From Tessaracoccus rhinocerotis (GTDB lineage Bacteria; Actinomycetota; Actinomycetes; Propionibacteriales; Propionibacteriaceae), in the NCBI RefSeq assembly GCF_007197885.1, contig NZ_VKKG01000004.1:352778-416777 (forward strand): a DNA stretch of 64,000 bases, written 5' to 3'. Every line of letters starts with the position of its first letter. Position 1 is the stretch's first letter. Positions 9,496 to 18,164 of the stretch are shown in pieces. Below the pieces are notes generated by a model that saw only the letters and a program-made list of their open reading frames with translations, searched no databases and was not told the DNA's origin. The translations under genes and the position numbers were made by a program.

Positions 9496-12400
9496 GTGCA
9501 ACGCGCGCGATCCGCATCCCTGTTAACCGTCGGACTGGCCACGACCGCACTTGTTGCGTCGATGTGGACCGCAACCGGCATCGCATCCGCCGAACTCCCC
9601 ACCGCCGTCCGGGCCGCCGCCTACCTCGGCGGCGACGAACTGGTGGAGACCTCCCTGCCCGCCACCCTCTCCGACGGTGAGTCGGAGCACCCGGTGACCT
9701 GGACCCTCGACGCCGACGCGTTCGACGAGGCCTGGGCCACCGTCGAGGTGCCCGGCACCGTCGACGGCCAGGCCGTCACCGCCCACGTCGAGGTGATCCC
9801 GCCCGCTGAGTACCCGCTGGTCTACTTCGTCGACGCGGGCCACGGCGGCGACTCGCAGACCGCGGCCTGGTCCACCCTCGAGACCAACTCGCACGCGTAC
9901 AACGCCGTGAGCAGCCTCGCCACCGACCTGCACAACACCAAGCCGGACCAGCGGTTCGTCGACGGTTCCACCGACTGGGGTTTCGCCTACGGCACGGGCA
10001 GCTACAACTACAAGCTGACGGTCGAGGGCGGCGACCCGAACGCCTCGAACCTGGCCGCACTCGGCGAGTACGACAAGTTCAGCCTCGGCGCACGCACCAA
10101 CGAGACGTTCATCGGCCACAAGCTCGCGCTCGATCCCGGCACCTACACGCTCAGCTCCGGATTCCGCGAGTTCTACACCGGCAACCAGTCCAGGTCCCGT
10201 GGCATCACACCGACGGTCTCCTGGAACCTCGACGGCGTCGAGCAGTCCCAGGCGATGGCCGCGGTCGCGGTGGAGACGCCCGCCAACCAGCCCGGCGCCA
10301 CGGTCACTGCCCACGACGTCTTCACCATCCCCGAGGGGGCCACCGACGTCGCGCTGACCTACCGCCGCTCCTCGGGCGAGAACCCGATGTTCAGCTGGTT
10401 CGCCGTCGCCGCCGGTGATGCCCGCGACGCGCTCGCGGGCGAGCCCGAACCACCGGTGGTGCCAACCACCGAGGTCACGATCGACGCCGCCGACATCGCG
10501 GCCGACAACGTCAACGGCCTGACCTTCAAGGGCTTCGGCGTCCTGAGTGCCAACTCCACCAGCTCGGTGCTGATGGATTACAAGGCCCAGCACCCGGAGA
10601 AGTACGACGAGCTGCTGCAGACCCTCTTCGGCGGCGAGAACCCGGTCATGAACCACGTCAAGATCGAGATGGGCAACGACCGCAACAACTCCACCGGCTC
10701 CGACCCGGCCACCATGCGCCGCGCCGACGAGGAGGCAAACGTCCTGCGCCACCCCGGCTTCCAGCTGGCGGCCGACGCGAGCAAGTACAACCCCGACCTG
10801 GTGGTCAGCATCCTGCGCTGGGTCGCACCGGCCTGGGTGACCACCGAGGACGACACCTACCTCTGGTACAAGAACACCATCCTGGCCGCCCACCGCGAGT
10901 ACGGCTTCATGGTGGACTACCTGAACCCCGGCGTGAACGAGCACAGCGCCGACCTCAACATCACCAAGCAGTGGTACGACCGGATCCAGGGCGACGAGAC
11001 CGGCTACGTCAGCGACGACCCGAGCCTCGCGGGCTTCCGCGACGGCGAGGCCGAGCTGTTCCGCCAGATCAAGCTCGTCATCTCCGACGAGGTGGGCACC
11101 GGCACCTTCGGACCCGCCATGGTCACCGACGCGGACCTCCGCGCCAAGGTCGACGTCGCAGCGTTCCACTACAACACCAACGACGACTCCCAGAACAGCT
11201 TCAAGCGGCTCGCCACCGAGTTCGACAAGCAGGTCTGGAACTCCGAGGCGCAGGCCACGTTCAGCAACTCGGCCTTCCGCCCCAACAACAACGTCGCCGA
11301 CCCGACGGTGCCCGGCACCGGGATCGGCGGCACCGGCAGCTCGCTGGAGATGGCCAACACCATCGTCAAGGGCTTCGTGAACTCCCACCGCACCCACGTC
11401 ATCTACCAGCCGGCGATCGGCTCGTTCTACGAGGGCGGCCAGTACTCCTTCAAGGAACTGGTCAGCGCCCGTGACCCGTGGTCGGGCTGGCTGCACTACG
11501 ACGCCGGACTTGCCGTGCTGCAGCACTTCAGCAGCTTCGCGGTCACCGGCTGGGAGAACGCCGACAACACCGCCGGCGTCTGGCGCGCGGTGCCCGAGGC
11601 CAGCCGCACCACCGCGACCGGGACCAACCCGATCGTCGGCCGCAACGGCGAGCCCAACTACATGACGCTGGCCGCGCCCGACGCGTCGGACTTCTCCACC
11701 GTCATCGTCAACGACTCCGAGAACCCGCGAAGCTACGTCATCACACCCGTCGGATTCGGGTTCGGCGCCGAGCAGCAGCTCTCGGTGTGGGAGACCCGCG
11801 CCGCCGACGAGGGCCACGCCTTCGACGCCAACTACAAGCGGTTCGTCGGCGACGTCGCGGCCGAGGCCGGCGCCTACACGGTGCTCGTCCAGCCGTTCTC
11901 GATCGTCACCGTCACCTCCCTCGACGCCACGACGGACGACGGCTGGACCACCCCCCTGCCCGTCCCCGGTGAGCGCACAGTCCTCGAGTCCGACGCCGAC
12001 GCCGGCGTGCTGTGGGCCGACGACTTCAACTACGAGGGCAAGACCGTCCCCGTCCTCGCCGACGGCGGCGGCCTCGGCACCGCGACGGAGTCGTTCATCG
12101 ACTCCCGTGGCGGCGTCACCGGATTCACCCCGCTGTACAACTGGGACCGGCAGGGCTCGTTCGAGGGCTACGAGGCCTCCGACGGGCAGTTCGTCCTGCG
12201 CCAGCAGCTCGACCGGCAGACGACCGGGGTCCCGGGTGCCTGGAACGGCTCGGACCCGATCACCGGCATCGGTGACCGCCGCTGGTCGAACTACGAGGCC
12301 AGCATCGACGTGCGGTTCGAGCGCTCCGAGGTGGCCGGCAACTACGGCGCCCTCGGCGTCCGCGGCCGCGGCACCAGCGGGGCGGGCGGCATCGACACCA

Positions 12401-14712
12401 CCCCGTACGCCCTGCGCCTGAACGAGGACGGCTCCTGGCAGTTCCTGCGCCGCAACGCCGTCGTCGGCAGCGGCATCGTCGCCGACGACGACTGGGACTC
12501 CTCGACGTGGCACCGCCTCGCGGTCCGCGCGGCCGGCGCCGACGTCAGCGCGTCGATCGACGGCGTCGGGGTGTTCTCCTTCACCGACACCAACCCCTAC
12601 CTCGCCGGATTCGTCGACGTGGCCAGTGGCTTCCACAACACCCAGTTCGACAACCTGCGGGTGGAGCACGTCGACGGCTACCTGCCGTACTACGGCGAGC
12701 ACCTCGACAACATGGAGATGCACGACCTCGCCGAGGTCCCGGCCGCCAAGCTGGTCTACGACGGCCAGTGGCGCCACGCCAACGGCGGCGGGATGCACGA
12801 GTTCCAGCGCTCCCGCTCCACCAGCCTCGCCACCGGCGCCGGCGTCAGCCACACGTTCACCGGCTCGGGCATCGACCTGATCGCCGGCAGCGGCTACGGC
12901 AGCGCAACCTTCGACGTCCACGTCGACGGCGAACTGCTGGTGCAGAACGCGGCCACCCAGCCCACTGACTGGTTCCAGGCGAGCTACTCGCTGCGTGGCC
13001 TGGAGTGGGGCGAGCACACTGTCCGGTTCGAGGTCACCTCGGGCGCGCTCGCCATCGACGCCGTGGGCGTGATGAGCGCGCCGGCCATCGAGGCCGCCTC
13101 GGCGGACGGCATCGTCGCGCCGCTGGCCGACGCGAAGGCGCTCGAGCGCACCGACGACTTCACCGACGAGAGCTGGGCGCTGCTGCAGCGGCTCATCTCC
13201 GACGCGGAGGCCGCCGTGGCGGATCCCGCCGCGTACGGGCTCGACGGTGAGGGCGCGCGGCAGATCGTGGACCGGCTGGTCGCCGCGTCCAACCCGAAGC
13301 TGGCCGAGGTGGTCAGCGTCGAGACGCCGCACCTGGCCACCTGGCAGGGCGACGCGCCGACACTGCCCGAGACGCTGACTGCCACCCTGTCCGACGGCTC
13401 CACCATGGAGCTGGAGATCGACTGGGACCAGACGGCGGCAAGTGACTTCGGCACGGCCTGGTCGGTGGTCGCCGTCGCGGGTGCCCATGGTCCGGTGGAG
13501 GTCTCGGCGAGGGTTGAGGTGGTGCCCGAGGGAACCGTCGCCTTCGCCGACGTGCAGGCCTCCAGCGCCGGTCAGCTGGGGTATGACTCCCCGGCCTGGG
13601 TCGCCATCGACGAGCTGGTGGGCGGCCTGGTCAACGACCTGCCCGACCAGCAGCTGACCTCCGGGACCACCTGGGGCCACGCTGCGCGCAACGCGGCCGG
13701 GACGTCGGACATCCAGCGCAAGGGCGTCGTCGCCGGTCCGTACGACAAGACGACCACCACCGGCATGTACACGGCCAACCAGGTCGGGGCGCAGCTCGAC
13801 TACACCCTGGACCTCGAGGCCGGCTCGTACACGATCGTTGGGGCCAGTCACTCCTGGTGGCCGGACTACGCCCGCACCGCGAACGTTTCGGTGCTGCACG
13901 ACGGCGGGTCGACCCCGGCGGGGACCGTCACGCTGAACACGGCGAACCCGACGGAGCTGCTCAGCCAGGACATCGTGCTGGCCGAGACCGGCCAGGTGAC
14001 CCTGCGCCTGACGGCGACCACCAACGAGTCGCCGATGCTGTCGTGGGTGGCCGCGGTGCGGACCCCGACCACTGAGCCGACGCCGGATCCGAGCGTGGAG
14101 CCGTCGGAGGATCCGAGCGTGGAGCCGTCGGAGGATCCGAGCGTGGAGCCGTCGGAGGATCCGAGCGTGGAGCCATCGGCGACCCCGAGTCAGCCGTCGG
14201 CGACCCCGAGTCAGGAGCCTTCGGCGACCCCGAGCCAGGGCCCCTCGCCGACCCCGACGGTCACCGTGACCCGGACGCCGAACCCGCACCCGGGTGACAT
14301 CTACACCATCCCGGGCTTCCACAACTACAACGGGCGGCTGTGGCACACGCAGTGCGAGCCGTACTCACAGACCATCCGCTGTCGCACGGAGATCTGGGCG
14401 ACGACGGTGAAGGTCGAGTCGGGACGGTTCGTGCAGTCCAACGGCTGGGTGTTCAACAACCTCACCTACCTGCCGTTCATGACGCGGTCACAGTGGGCGA
14501 GCAACCCCCTGGGCCACGCGGGTGAGTGGACTGCCGCTGATGGTCGACGCTGGCGCACCGAGTGCGACACCGCGGCCACCGGGCGCAACGGTTGCCGCAG
14601 CTACACCATGACGAGCCTCGTCGTGGGCAGCCAGAACTCCGCCGGGGTCTGGTCGTACCGGGTCACGCAGGACTGGGTGTTCAACAACCTGGTTCGCTTC
14701 CGCACCAACTGA
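9496..14712 (+). CDS. Secreted multidomain GH59-like (galactocerebrosidase-type) glycosidase
   Basis: A 1738-residue exported protein. The GTG at 9496 follows GAGGAGGAG, and the signal peptide ends after ASA near residue 32. In order: an Ig-like (Big_4-type) domain; a carbohydrate-binding-like domain; a catalytic barrel (about 335-740) with galactocerebrosidase signatures FGGENPVMNHVKIEMG and SDPATMRRADEEANV; a lectin-type sandwich (about 840-1060); another binding-like module; a second Big_4-type domain with a second binding-like domain; a Ser/Pro/Glu linker; and a C-terminal domain with two WVFNN motifs. Likely catalytic residues are Glu482 (GVNEHS) and Glu584 (WNSEAQ). There is no LPxTG anchor; the last domain may bind the cell wall. 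Its promoter shares operators with the uronate operons. Substrate is a beta-galactoside or related host glycan by inference. Pectin- or ulvan-type side chains are alternatives. Confidence 0.75.
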   Translation: MQRARSASLLTVGLATTALVASMWTATGIASAELPTAVRAAAYLGGDELVETSLPATLSDGESEHPVTWTLDADAFDEAWATVEVPGTVDGQAVTAHVEVIPPAEYPLVYFVDAGHGGDSQTAAWSTLETNSHAYNAVSSLATDLHNTKPDQRFVDGSTDWGFAYGTGSYNYKLTVEGGDPNASNLAALGEYDKFSLGARTNETFIGHKLALDPGTYTLSSGFREFYTGNQSRSRGITPTVSWNLDGVEQSQAMAAVAVETPANQPGATVTAHDVFTIPEGATDVALTYRRSSGENPMFSWFAVAAGDARDALAGEPEPPVVPTTEVTIDAADIAADNVNGLTFKGFGVLSANSTSSVLMDYKAQHPEKYDELLQTLFGGENPVMNHVKIEMGNDRNNSTGSDPATMRRADEEANVLRHPGFQLAADASKYNPDLVVSILRWVAPAWVTTEDDTYLWYKNTILAAHREYGFMVDYLNPGVNEHSADLNITKQWYDRIQGDETGYVSDDPSLAGFRDGEAELFRQIKLVISDEVGTGTFGPAMVTDADLRAKVDVAAFHYNTNDDSQNSFKRLATEFDKQVWNSEAQATFSNSAFRPNNNVADPTVPGTGIGGTGSSLEMANTIVKGFVNSHRTHVIYQPAIGSFYEGGQYSFKELVSARDPWSGWLHYDAGLAVLQHFSSFAVTGWENADNTAGVWRAVPEASRTTATGTNPIVGRNGEPNYMTLAAPDASDFSTVIVNDSENPRSYVITPVGFGFGAEQQLSVWETRAADEGHAFDANYKRFVGDVAAEAGAYTVLVQPFSIVTVTSLDATTDDGWTTPLPVPGERTVLESDADAGVLWADDFNYEGKTVPVLADGGGLGTATESFIDSRGGVTGFTPLYNWDRQGSFEGYEASDGQFVLRQQLDRQTTGVPGAWNGSDPITGIGDRRWSNYEASIDVRFERSEVAGNYGALGVRGRGTSGAGGIDTTPYALRLNEDGSWQFLRRNAVVGSGIVADDDWDSSTWHRLAVRAAGADVSASIDGVGVFSFTDTNPYLAGFVDVASGFHNTQFDNLRVEHVDGYLPYYGEHLDNMEMHDLAEVPAAKLVYDGQWRHANGGGMHEFQRSRSTSLATGAGVSHTFTGSGIDLIAGSGYGSATFDVHVDGELLVQNAATQPTDWFQASYSLRGLEWGEHTVRFEVTSGALAIDAVGVMSAPAIEAASADGIVAPLADAKALERTDDFTDESWALLQRLISDAEAAVADPAAYGLDGEGARQIVDRLVAASNPKLAEVVSVETPHLATWQGDAPTLPETLTATLSDGSTMELEIDWDQTAASDFGTAWSVVAVAGAHGPVEVSARVEVVPEGTVAFADVQASSAGQLGYDSPAWVAIDELVGGLVNDLPDQQLTSGTTWGHAARNAAGTSDIQRKGVVAGPYDKTTTTGMYTANQVGAQLDYTLDLEAGSYTIVGASHSWWPDYARTANVSVLHDGGSTPAGTVTLNTANPTELLSQDIVLAETGQVTLRLTATTNESPMLSWVAAVRTPTTEPTPDPSVEPSEDPSVEPSEDPSVEPSEDPSVEPSATPSQPSATPSQEPSATPSQGPSPTPTVTVTRTPNPHPGDIYTIPGFHNYNGRLWHTQCEPYSQTIRCRTEIWATTVKVESGRFVQSNGWVFNNLTYLPFMTRSQWASNPLGHAGEWTAADGRRWRTECDTAATGRNGCRSYTMTSLVVGSQNSAGVWSYRVTQDWVFNNLVRFRTN
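14086..14181 (+). repeat. Four 24-bp tandem repeats encoding a Pro/Ser/Glu linker
   Basis: Units start at 14086, 14110, 14134 and 14158. Each encodes about eight residues (D-P-S-V-E-P-S-E), followed by degenerate A-T-P-S-Q repeats. It is an extended linker between the glycan-binding part and the C-terminal domain of the GH59-like protein. Near-identical units mean copy number can change by slippage without changing frame. Confidence 0.85.
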
Positions 14713-14720
14713 CGCAGGCC

Positions 14721-14757
14721 AGCTACTCGACCATCGGACCTCGATGGTCGAGTAGCT
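14721..14757 (+). terminator. Hairpin after the GH59-like gene
   Basis: A perfect 16-bp inverted repeat (AGCTACTCGACCATCG and its complement) with a 5-base loop lies nine bases after the stop codon. It is also the first unit of the GGTCGAGTAG repeat cluster that follows, so a repeat element seems to serve as terminator. Confidence 0.65.
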
Positions 14758-15135
14758 CGCGTCGTACCCCCGCTGGTCGAGTAGCTCGCGTCGTACCCCC
14801 CGTTGGTCGAGTAGCTCGCTCTGGCGAGCGTGTCGAGACCTCTCCGGGTTGTGGTCTCGACACGGGCGCTGGGCGCCCTACTCGACCATCGGAACCCTCG
14901 TTGGTCGAGTAGCTCGCTCTGGCGAGCGTGTCGAGACCGTCCTGGGTTGTGGTCTCGACACGGGCGCTGGGCGCCCTACTCGACCGTCGGGGTGTGGGTG
15001 TGTCGGGGCCCTCGTTGGTCGAGTAGCTCGCTCTGGCGAGCGTGTCGAGACCGTCCTGGGTTGTGGTCTCGACACGGGCGCTGGGCGCCCTACTCGACCA
15101 TCGGGGTGGGCGCGCGGGGCGCCCTACTCGACCAT
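14742..15135. repeat. Cluster of GGTCGAGTAG / CTCGACAC palindromic repeats
   Basis: Three nearly identical 86-bp units lie at 14803-14888, 14901-14986 and 15015-15100. Each runs from TTGGTCGAGTAGCTCGC through GCGTGTCGAGACC to GTGGTCTCGACACGGGC and CCTACTCGACC, so each folds into paired hairpins. Two shorter copies with a 29-bp period come before, and partial palindromes after. This repeat type is widespread between genes in actinomycetes. It fills the whole gap between the convergent GH59-like and regulator genes, and no gene is present. Near-identity of the units suggests recent duplication. Confidence 0.85.
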
Positions 15136-15151
15136 GGTGGGGGTGGGTGGG

Positions 15152-16258
15152 CTACTCGCCAGAGGGTGGAGTGCCCGGGGCGACTGTGGTGTCGCGGACG
15201 TGCAGTTTGGGGCTGACCACGACCCGGTGGGTCGGGCGGCCGGGGTCGCGGAGGCGCTCGGCGATCAGGCCGACGACTGCGCGCCCGATGCTGTTGCGGG
15301 GCGGACGCACGGCGGTCAGGGCCGGGCTGAACAGGGCCGCCACCTCGTCGTCGTAGGCCACCACGGACAGGTCCTGGGGAATCCGGACGCCCTGCTTCTG
15401 GCAGTGCTGCACGACGGCGATCGCCTCGCGGTCGGCGTGGACCAGCAGGGCGGTGCAGCCGGCGTCGAGGCAGTCGCGCACCACGTCGGCGATGGGCGGG
15501 TCGAACCCGAGCGCGCTGTCGCGATCGGTCGTGAGGACGGGCAGGTCCGCGTCGAGGCCGTTCTCGGCGACGGCCTCCTCCCAGCCGCGGCGGATCTCGC
15601 CCGAGTGGGGGCTGCCGAGGGAGGTCAACAGGCCGATGCGACGGTGTCCCATGCCGACGAGATGGCGCACGGCGGCCCCGGCGCCGACGACGTGGTCGGT
15701 GTTCACCGACTCGACGGGTTCGTTGGTGCCGTGGAGCACTGCCTCGCGCTCGACCAGCACGAAGGGGGTCCCGTGCTCGCCCAGCCACTCGAGGAGTTCG
15801 GCCGTCGAGTCGGTGGTCACGTCGGGGGCCAGGATCAGCCCGCCGACGCCGGAGTCCAGCAGGTGCGCCACCTGCGCGCGGTCGTCGGTGGAGTCGTACG
15901 AGGTGCCGCGCAGTAGCAGCCGCAGCCCGCGCTCGCGCGCCTCGTCCTGGGCGCCCTGGATGATCTCGGGCCAGTAGTAGTCGAGCGAGGGCACCAGCAT
16001 GCCGACGGCGAAGCTGGTCTCGGCGTCCCGGTCCCGGTCCCGGACCTCGGTCTCGGCGGGCGCGAGTTCCTCCCTGTCGATCGCCGCGCCGCCGTGGACG
16101 CGCCGCAGTGCGCCGTCCTCGGCGAGCTGGTTGATGTCGCGGCGGATCGTGACGGGCGCCACGCCGAGCATCTTGGACAGGTCGGTGACGCGCAGCATCC
16201 CGTGCAGCCGCAGCTCCGCCAGGATCTGCGAGCGCCGGCTCTCGGCCAACTGGTTCAT
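15152..16258 (-). CDS. Transcriptional regulator: DeoR-type HTH fused to LacI-type sensor domain
   Basis: A 368-residue protein. Residues 1-60 form a DeoR-type winged helix (RRSQILAELRLHG, then VAPVTIRRDINQLAEDG and LRRVHGG, the DeoR signature). From about residue 80 to 350 it continues as a periplasmic-binding-protein-like sensor of LacI/GalR type (GGLILAPDV, GMGHRRIGLL, VVAYDDE, PPRNSIGRAVVGLI). The usual DeoR sugar-phosphate sensor is therefore replaced. It starts with ATGA overlapping the stop of the heparinase gene, so the two are translated together. It is the probable local repressor acting on the GATCA sites in this locus; the ligand may be an unsaturated uronate disaccharide or a breakdown product. 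Confidence 0.85.
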   Translation of the reverse strand: MNQLAESRRSQILAELRLHGMLRVTDLSKMLGVAPVTIRRDINQLAEDGALRRVHGGAAIDREELAPAETEVRDRDRDAETSFAVGMLVPSLDYYWPEIIQGAQDEARERGLRLLLRGTSYDSTDDRAQVAHLLDSGVGGLILAPDVTTDSTAELLEWLGEHGTPFVLVEREAVLHGTNEPVESVNTDHVVGAGAAVRHLVGMGHRRIGLLTSLGSPHSGEIRRGWEEAVAENGLDADLPVLTTDRDSALGFDPPIADVVRDCLDAGCTALLVHADREAIAVVQHCQKQGVRIPQDLSVVAYDDEVAALFSPALTAVRPPRNSIGRAVVGLIAERLRDPGRPTHRVVVSPKLHVRDTTVAPGTPPSGE

Positions 16259-18048
16259 CGGTCCTCCTCCATAGCCTCGAACCGCAACGAGGACTGATCA
16301 ACAATGTCGTTTCCGAGATCAATACTGATCCGATTGACGCACGAACCCCAGACCCGAGTCAACATCCAGTCATCCAGGGGCCGCTGTTCCACCGTCATGG
16401 GACGGTCCGCCCGCACGCGCAGGTTCCGGGGGCCGCCCCCGAGGGGGCGGATGACGAGCTGCGTGTCCGACGCCTCGGCGATCGTCCCGGCCACCACGAG
16501 GGTCCCGGTGCTGGGCCGCGCGGGCGCCGTCGACCAACCCCAGTCGTCCGTGCACGTGATCGCCGCGCCGTCGCGGTCCAGCACCAAGCGCCGCCGCCAC
16601 CGGAGGAGGTCGGCGGCGGGGTAGGCCTCGCGCAGGTCGAGCTCCAGCGCCGCCGCGGCGTCGGACAGCTCGACGGCGACGTCGCGGGCGGCGAACTGCG
16701 CGCCGGGCGGCTGCTGCAGCCCGCCGACGACGGGGACGTTGTGCCAGAGGCTCTGCATGGTCCAGATGGAGTAGCGCTCGCTGGAGAAGGTGGCGGCGGT
16801 GTAGGTGGGCCGGCCCAGGTCCACCACCACGGGCACGCCGTCGAGCGCGACGATGAAGCTTCCGACGTCGTTGTGGTTGTGGTGCTCGCCGTTGTGCCCG
16901 CCCTTGGCTGCCAGCGCCAGGCCGGCGCTGTTCCCGGCGCGTTCGCGGGCGACCAGCAGCTGCACCGACGGGTACCAGGCCTCGCGCGGCGGCTCCGGCC
17001 CCGTGGCCGGCGCGGCCCACCACTCCTCGTCGGCCAGCTCCAGCACCAAGCGCCCCAGCCGGCGGATCTCCGACGTCGCCGCTCCGGTGCGGCGCGACAG
17101 CGCCAGCGCCTGGGCGCGGGCGTCGCCCACGGCGCGGCCCAGCCGGAACAGGGCGGGCCACGCGAGGTCGGTCTCGGGGCGCGCGCTGCCGTCGGCGACG
17201 TTGACCCACCAGTCGCCGCCCAAGTGCATGTCGGCGGGGAAGCCGACGGTGGCCCGCAGCGCCGGGTGCTCGCGCCAGTCGCCGTCACCGCCGTCATCGC
17301 CCACGGCCCCCAGCAGTTCGAACGCCTCCAAGGTGCGGCAGGCGCCGTTCCACCAGTAGCCGTAGCCCTCGTCGATCGCGCCGTCGGCGGGCAACCGGTC
17401 CGCGTAGCGCAGCAGGCAGGTGCGGGCGGCGGCCACCAGTTCGGCCCTGCGCTCGGGAGGGTCGGCAAGGGCGACCGCCGCCGTGAGCACGTTGCCGGCG
17501 ATCCAGGGCAGCCAGTTGTGGACGTCGCCGTCGAGGCCGAGCCAGTGCCAGTCGTCGCGCTCGAGGAAGGGGCGGAAGATCCTGTGCTCCACCTCGGCGC
17601 GGATCCGCGTCCGGATGCCGGGGGAGGCCTCCTCGGCGAGGTGGCCGACGAGGTGGTCGGCCCATGCGAGCTGCGCGGCGACCTCCCCGGCGCCGAGGTC
17701 GAGGAAGGGGCGCTCGGGGTCGGGCAGCTGCTCGCCACGCAGGTGGGCGTCGTCGTGCGCGGGCCAACACCAAGAGGGCTGCTCGCAGAACGCCAGCACC
17801 CCCTCGACCACGCGTCCGACGGCAACCGGGTCCGCGGTGGCGCCGGCCGCGAGCACGGCCGCGCTCAGCAGCCGGTGGCGCTCGGCGGCGAGGTCCTCGT
17901 AGCGGGTGCGGTTGCCGGTGCGGTGGTAGTCCAGCCAGTCCTCGGCGGTGATCGCGGGACAGGGGGAGGAGAGGTCGCGGCCCGCCTCGGGCAGCAGCGC
18001 CAGCCACTCGGGCTGCACCGCGCTGACGGGTAGTCCTGCTCGGGCCAC
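16255..18048 (-). CDS. Heparinase II/III-family protein (uronate polysaccharide lyase-like)
   Basis: A protein of 597 residues from the GTG at 18048. An alpha-helical (alpha/alpha)-toroid half is followed by a beta-sandwich half starting around GGHNGEHHNHNDVGSF, the metal-site and catalytic region shared by heparinase II/III-type lyases. The N-terminus lacks a signal peptide, so it should act in the cytoplasm on imported oligosaccharides. I prefer the GTG because GGAGAGGAG lies six bases before it and the best -10 (TAGTAT) lies between it and the in-frame ATG at 18093. Its stop overlaps the regulator start. The family is clear; heparin, hyaluronate, alginate or ulvan fragments are all possible substrates. 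Confidence 0.8.
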   Translation of the reverse strand: MARAGLPVSAVQPEWLALLPEAGRDLSSPCPAITAEDWLDYHRTGNRTRYEDLAAERHRLLSAAVLAAGATADPVAVGRVVEGVLAFCEQPSWCWPAHDDAHLRGEQLPDPERPFLDLGAGEVAAQLAWADHLVGHLAEEASPGIRTRIRAEVEHRIFRPFLERDDWHWLGLDGDVHNWLPWIAGNVLTAAVALADPPERRAELVAAARTCLLRYADRLPADGAIDEGYGYWWNGACRTLEAFELLGAVGDDGGDGDWREHPALRATVGFPADMHLGGDWWVNVADGSARPETDLAWPALFRLGRAVGDARAQALALSRRTGAATSEIRRLGRLVLELADEEWWAAPATGPEPPREAWYPSVQLLVARERAGNSAGLALAAKGGHNGEHHNHNDVGSFIVALDGVPVVVDLGRPTYTAATFSSERYSIWTMQSLWHNVPVVGGLQQPPGAQFAARDVAVELSDAAAALELDLREAYPAADLLRWRRRLVLDRDGAAITCTDDWGWSTAPARPSTGTLVVAGTIAEASDTQLVIRPLGGGPRNLRVRADRPMTVEQRPLDDWMLTRVWGSCVNRISIDLGNDIVDQSSLRFEAMEEDR

Positions 18049-18082
18049 GGTGCTCCTCTCCGGACGATTCGGCTTGCCGCTC

Positions 18083-18143
18083 ATACTAGACATGAACGAT
18101 CACTTCTGGTTAGGCTAGCGGCAGATCAGTTCAAATCCGATCA
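18083..18143. promoter_or_regulatory. Divergent promoter region with GATCA operators
   Basis: For the forward operon, -35 TAGACA (18087-18092) and -10 TAGGCT (18111-18116) are 18 bases apart. For the reverse operon, a -10 TAGTAT is read at 18088-18083. CGATCA lies at 18097-18102, AGATCA at 18123-18128 and CGATCA at 18138-18143. The sites share a GATCA core with the GH59-like promoter (9392-9459). One repressor could therefore control both directions and the secreted enzyme together. Confidence 0.6.
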
Positions 18144-18164
18144 AAAGTGCTCGAAGGGAAGACG

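Noticed and set aside
9523..14346. A 1607-codon open frame on the reverse strand of the GH59-like gene
   Set aside because: It is the mirror of a strongly GC-biased gene; the translation is Gly/Val/Arg-rich without domains, while the forward frame has signal peptide, catalytic motifs and ribosome-binding site.
14803..15100. CRISPR-like array
   Set aside because: Only three units, 86 bp each, internally palindromic and with short uneven gaps of 12 and 28 bases; no cas genes in the window.
16295..16331. A dedicated promoter for the regulator gene inside the heparinase gene
   Set aside because: GATCA motifs are present, but the bases are part of a coding frame, no convincing -35/-10 pair was found, and ATGA coupling already explains expression.
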